A stretch of DNA of 64,000 bases from positions 56,375,616 through 56,439,615 of the forward strand of contig NC_057848.1 of the NCBI RefSeq assembly GCF_910594005.1. The letters are read 5' to 3'. The stretch's first letter is position 1. Every line of letters begins with the position of its first letter. The position numbers and the translations under genes were made by a program. Source of the DNA: Cervus elaphus. Lineage: Eukaryota; Chordata; Mammalia; Artiodactyla; Cervidae. Under the pieces are notes generated by a model, which did no database searches, was not told where the DNA came from, and saw only the letters and a list, made by a program, of their open reading frames with translations. This document shows, piece by piece, positions 61,701 through 64,000 of this stretch.

Positions 61701-64000
61701 CATATAGAACATACGCTTACACAGAAGCCCAGATGTTATACAAGAATGTGTAAGGAAGGCATTGAAACTGGCCAAAGGGAGGAAGGGAGAACTTATCTAA
61801 GAATTCTCATCACAATGTAAAATTCTTGAGTTTCTAATGAATTAAAAACCAGATATCCTGTGAAGAATTGCCCCCCAAATAGAGATACTTGGAGCGTTCA
61901 TCCACCTGAAAAGGAGAGGAGGATGCCTCTATATTGACTCTAGATTTATTGTGCCACCAAAAGCAGCAATCTCAAGTAATTCGAATTTTAGCACCTTTAA
62001 AAATACTGGTAATAAACATTTTACCCATTTGAGAAATCATTTTACTTGATTTAGAAATAATATTAAGTGGCTCTGTTAAACCTAATGATTGGTATCTTAG
62101 GACAAAAAGGTCCCCATGGAAACCAGAAAGTAATTTAAGAGTATTATGTTCCTCACACAACTAGAATAGAGCTTTTGTTCTATGTGTATTTACTACTTTA
62201 ATTTTTTGGACTACACTTGCAAAGGTCTCTTCCACTCTAGTTTTGCCTGGGATCAGGAATTCAGCATCCTCCTGCACTGTGTTTTGCTCCACTTGCATGG
62301 TTCTGTGTTCATATGTGAGTGTGGGCCCAGGGGGCCTAAAACAAAGCCAGCAGATCAGAACACTCACTGAACAATATGGAGGGTGGGGGGCGTGTGGAGG
62401 TACCAAAGAGAAAATATTTCAAATGCTATTTTGCTATTTGATTCTAGAACAAGAACTGGGATTTCAGGAGATTCAATTTAAACTGGTCTTGACTAACTTT
62501 GTTTCTTTTCAAAGTATTCATTTATTTACAAGGATTTCCTGTTTTAAAAATGAATCATGTTGTTTTGAATGGCAAGAATACTAAGATAAATTAATCTGAA
62601 TAAAAGAAATTTGAATTTTTTGTTACCAAGGCTTAATTTGTTTGAGAAAATTTGTGTCAATGAAACAAAGGAAAATATTTGCATTAATAATGAACTTCTG
62701 AATGTTATATCTTTTCAATAACATATACCAACATAAATCATATAAGTAAACAATACATCTTCAACTAAATAGTGTCAACGTGAATTAAATACCAATTTCA
62801 AAAGATTTATCCCTTGTTAAGAAGCAGGAAATTTCACTAATTGAACATGCACAATTATATAATTTGGTTTTAAAATGCAGAAAGCTAAAATATATTTATC
62901 TCAATCTCAAAGGGTTTTATGAAGATCAAATGGCAGCAAGAGGTGGATGACTTTCTGAAATGTGAATAAGTTTAAAATACACATTTTATTAAATTTCATT
63001 TGTTAGTAAACTTTTATGAATTGGTCTTTGCTAACTTTGATTTTTAAAAGTAAAAGTGTTTCATTATTTACAAACATCACTTATCCTTATTAATGAGTTA
63101 ATCTTGTTTTGAATAACAATAATAAGTTACAATAGAAAAAAATCACATCTTGTGTAAATCGGATGAGGTATGTGAGTACTAGAACCTACAGCATGGAGCT
63201 AATTTTGTTATTATGTGATGCTTTAAAATTACTGTTCTGTCCATCTTTGCTTCTCTCAATAGTATGATAAAACAGTTTCCTCCCACTAACAGCATTATTT
63301 TTTACAAGTTAAATATTTGAAGTCAAAATACTTATGCAAATATTGAAAAGATATCAAAATAACCTGCCTTCCATCAGTAGAAAAATTTCTTAAATTAATT
63401 CTCCTACCTTGAGAATAGACTCAGTAGACATTAAAATGATTCACTATTAAGATTAAATAGTGTTAAAGGTATTTTTACACTCTGTTTGAAACACTTTGAT
63501 TTTCCTGTTTATGTGACCTTAGAAGTAGAACTTCTGGTATTACAAACCATAAAATTGCTAGCAGACTGTAATACTATAATCAAAGAAAAAGCTATAAAGC
63601 AGAAATATTTTACACACATCACTTTTTTCAATCATTTTTTCAGATTAAATTTGTCCATCTTTGCACCATTATAAATTTTCTAAGGGAAAATAGTCATGGC
63701 ATGGAACTTGATGAAAGATAAGAGTTTTATATTCAAAATACAATCTCCCAAAACTTATCATCACATTTTCTTCCAAAGCAAGCAAATCATAATGTTAAGG
63801 ATTATCCATTTATTTAATAATTTTACAATATTGTGTGTTACTTGAAAAGGTCGTGATTCAGAAGTAAAGACTCAAGATCCCAAGTATTCCTTTAATGTTA
63901 GAAAAATTTCAGTCATTCAGTATTCTCTCTCTCACTGCAGTAAAGCAGGACAAAGTTCTACTACCTTCTGTAGAGAGAGCACCATAGTATTTTTTAGAGC
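61701..64000. other. AT-rich, repeat-poor DNA with a weak internal duplication
   Basis: No gene, young repeat or RNA was recognised. Two stretches, 62478-62588 and 63018-63130, share a diverged common order (GGTCTT, CTAACTTTG, TTATTTACAA, TTGTTTTGAAT). Confidence 0.45.

Overview
The window is mammalian nuclear DNA from a ruminant. It carries BovB (RTE) LINEs, BovB-derived Bov-tA and Bov-A2 SINEs, CHR-type tRNA-like SINEs and a young L1 with the ruminant 3' end, all on a background of L2, MIR, old L1, MLT1-like LTRs and MER5-like DNA elements. Species (cattle, sheep, goat or a relative) cannot be settled by reading. I find no intact host protein-coding gene. Nearly every long open frame is a decayed retrotransposon frame or a frame through low-complexity or CpG-island DNA.

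The functional centre is at 55.86-56.77 kb on the minus strand. Six microRNA hairpins occur in the order miR-106a, miR-18b, miR-20b, miR-19b-2, miR-92a-2, miR-363, which is the mammalian X-linked miR-106a~363 polycistron, a paralogue of miR-17~92. All six seeds are intact. The interval therefore most probably lies on the X chromosome, in the syntenic equivalent of human Xq26. About 1.2 kb upstream of miR-106a, on the transcription side, is a CpG island (about 57.94-59.40 kb) with GC boxes, an E2F-like site, a Myc/USF-type E-box, an NRF1 palindrome and a partial ZNF143-like element. It is the obvious candidate promoter of the primary microRNA transcript.

Layout: 0-9.8 kb, BovB pieces, old L1, a candidate LTR with two YY1-like sites, and AT-rich unique DNA. 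9.8-20.5 kb, a dense retrotransposon nest: a twin-primed L1, a Bov-A2, a BovB split by a retrocopied transcript, and a near full-length BovB split by both an L1 and a SINE. 20.5-26 kb, old L1 (minus) split by a candidate solo LTR, and a palindromic DNA element split by a SINE. 26-36 kb, L2-rich DNA with nested LTR and SINEs. 36-40 kb, a 33-nt U2 snRNA retro-fragment, an ERV-type solo LTR, L2 and BovB. 40-55 kb, MIR, L2, L1 and three sizeable BovB copies. 55-64 kb, repeat-poor DNA with the microRNA cluster and its CpG island.

The notable non-genic signals are insertions whose target-site duplications are still readable: the U2 fragment, a poly(A)-tailed non-coding retrocopy inside BovB, two near tail-only insertions, and a short BovB tail between about 70-bp direct repeats. 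Family names are from recognition, not a database search; old-repeat subfamilies are tentative. Comparisons with human microRNA sequences and spacings are from memory.
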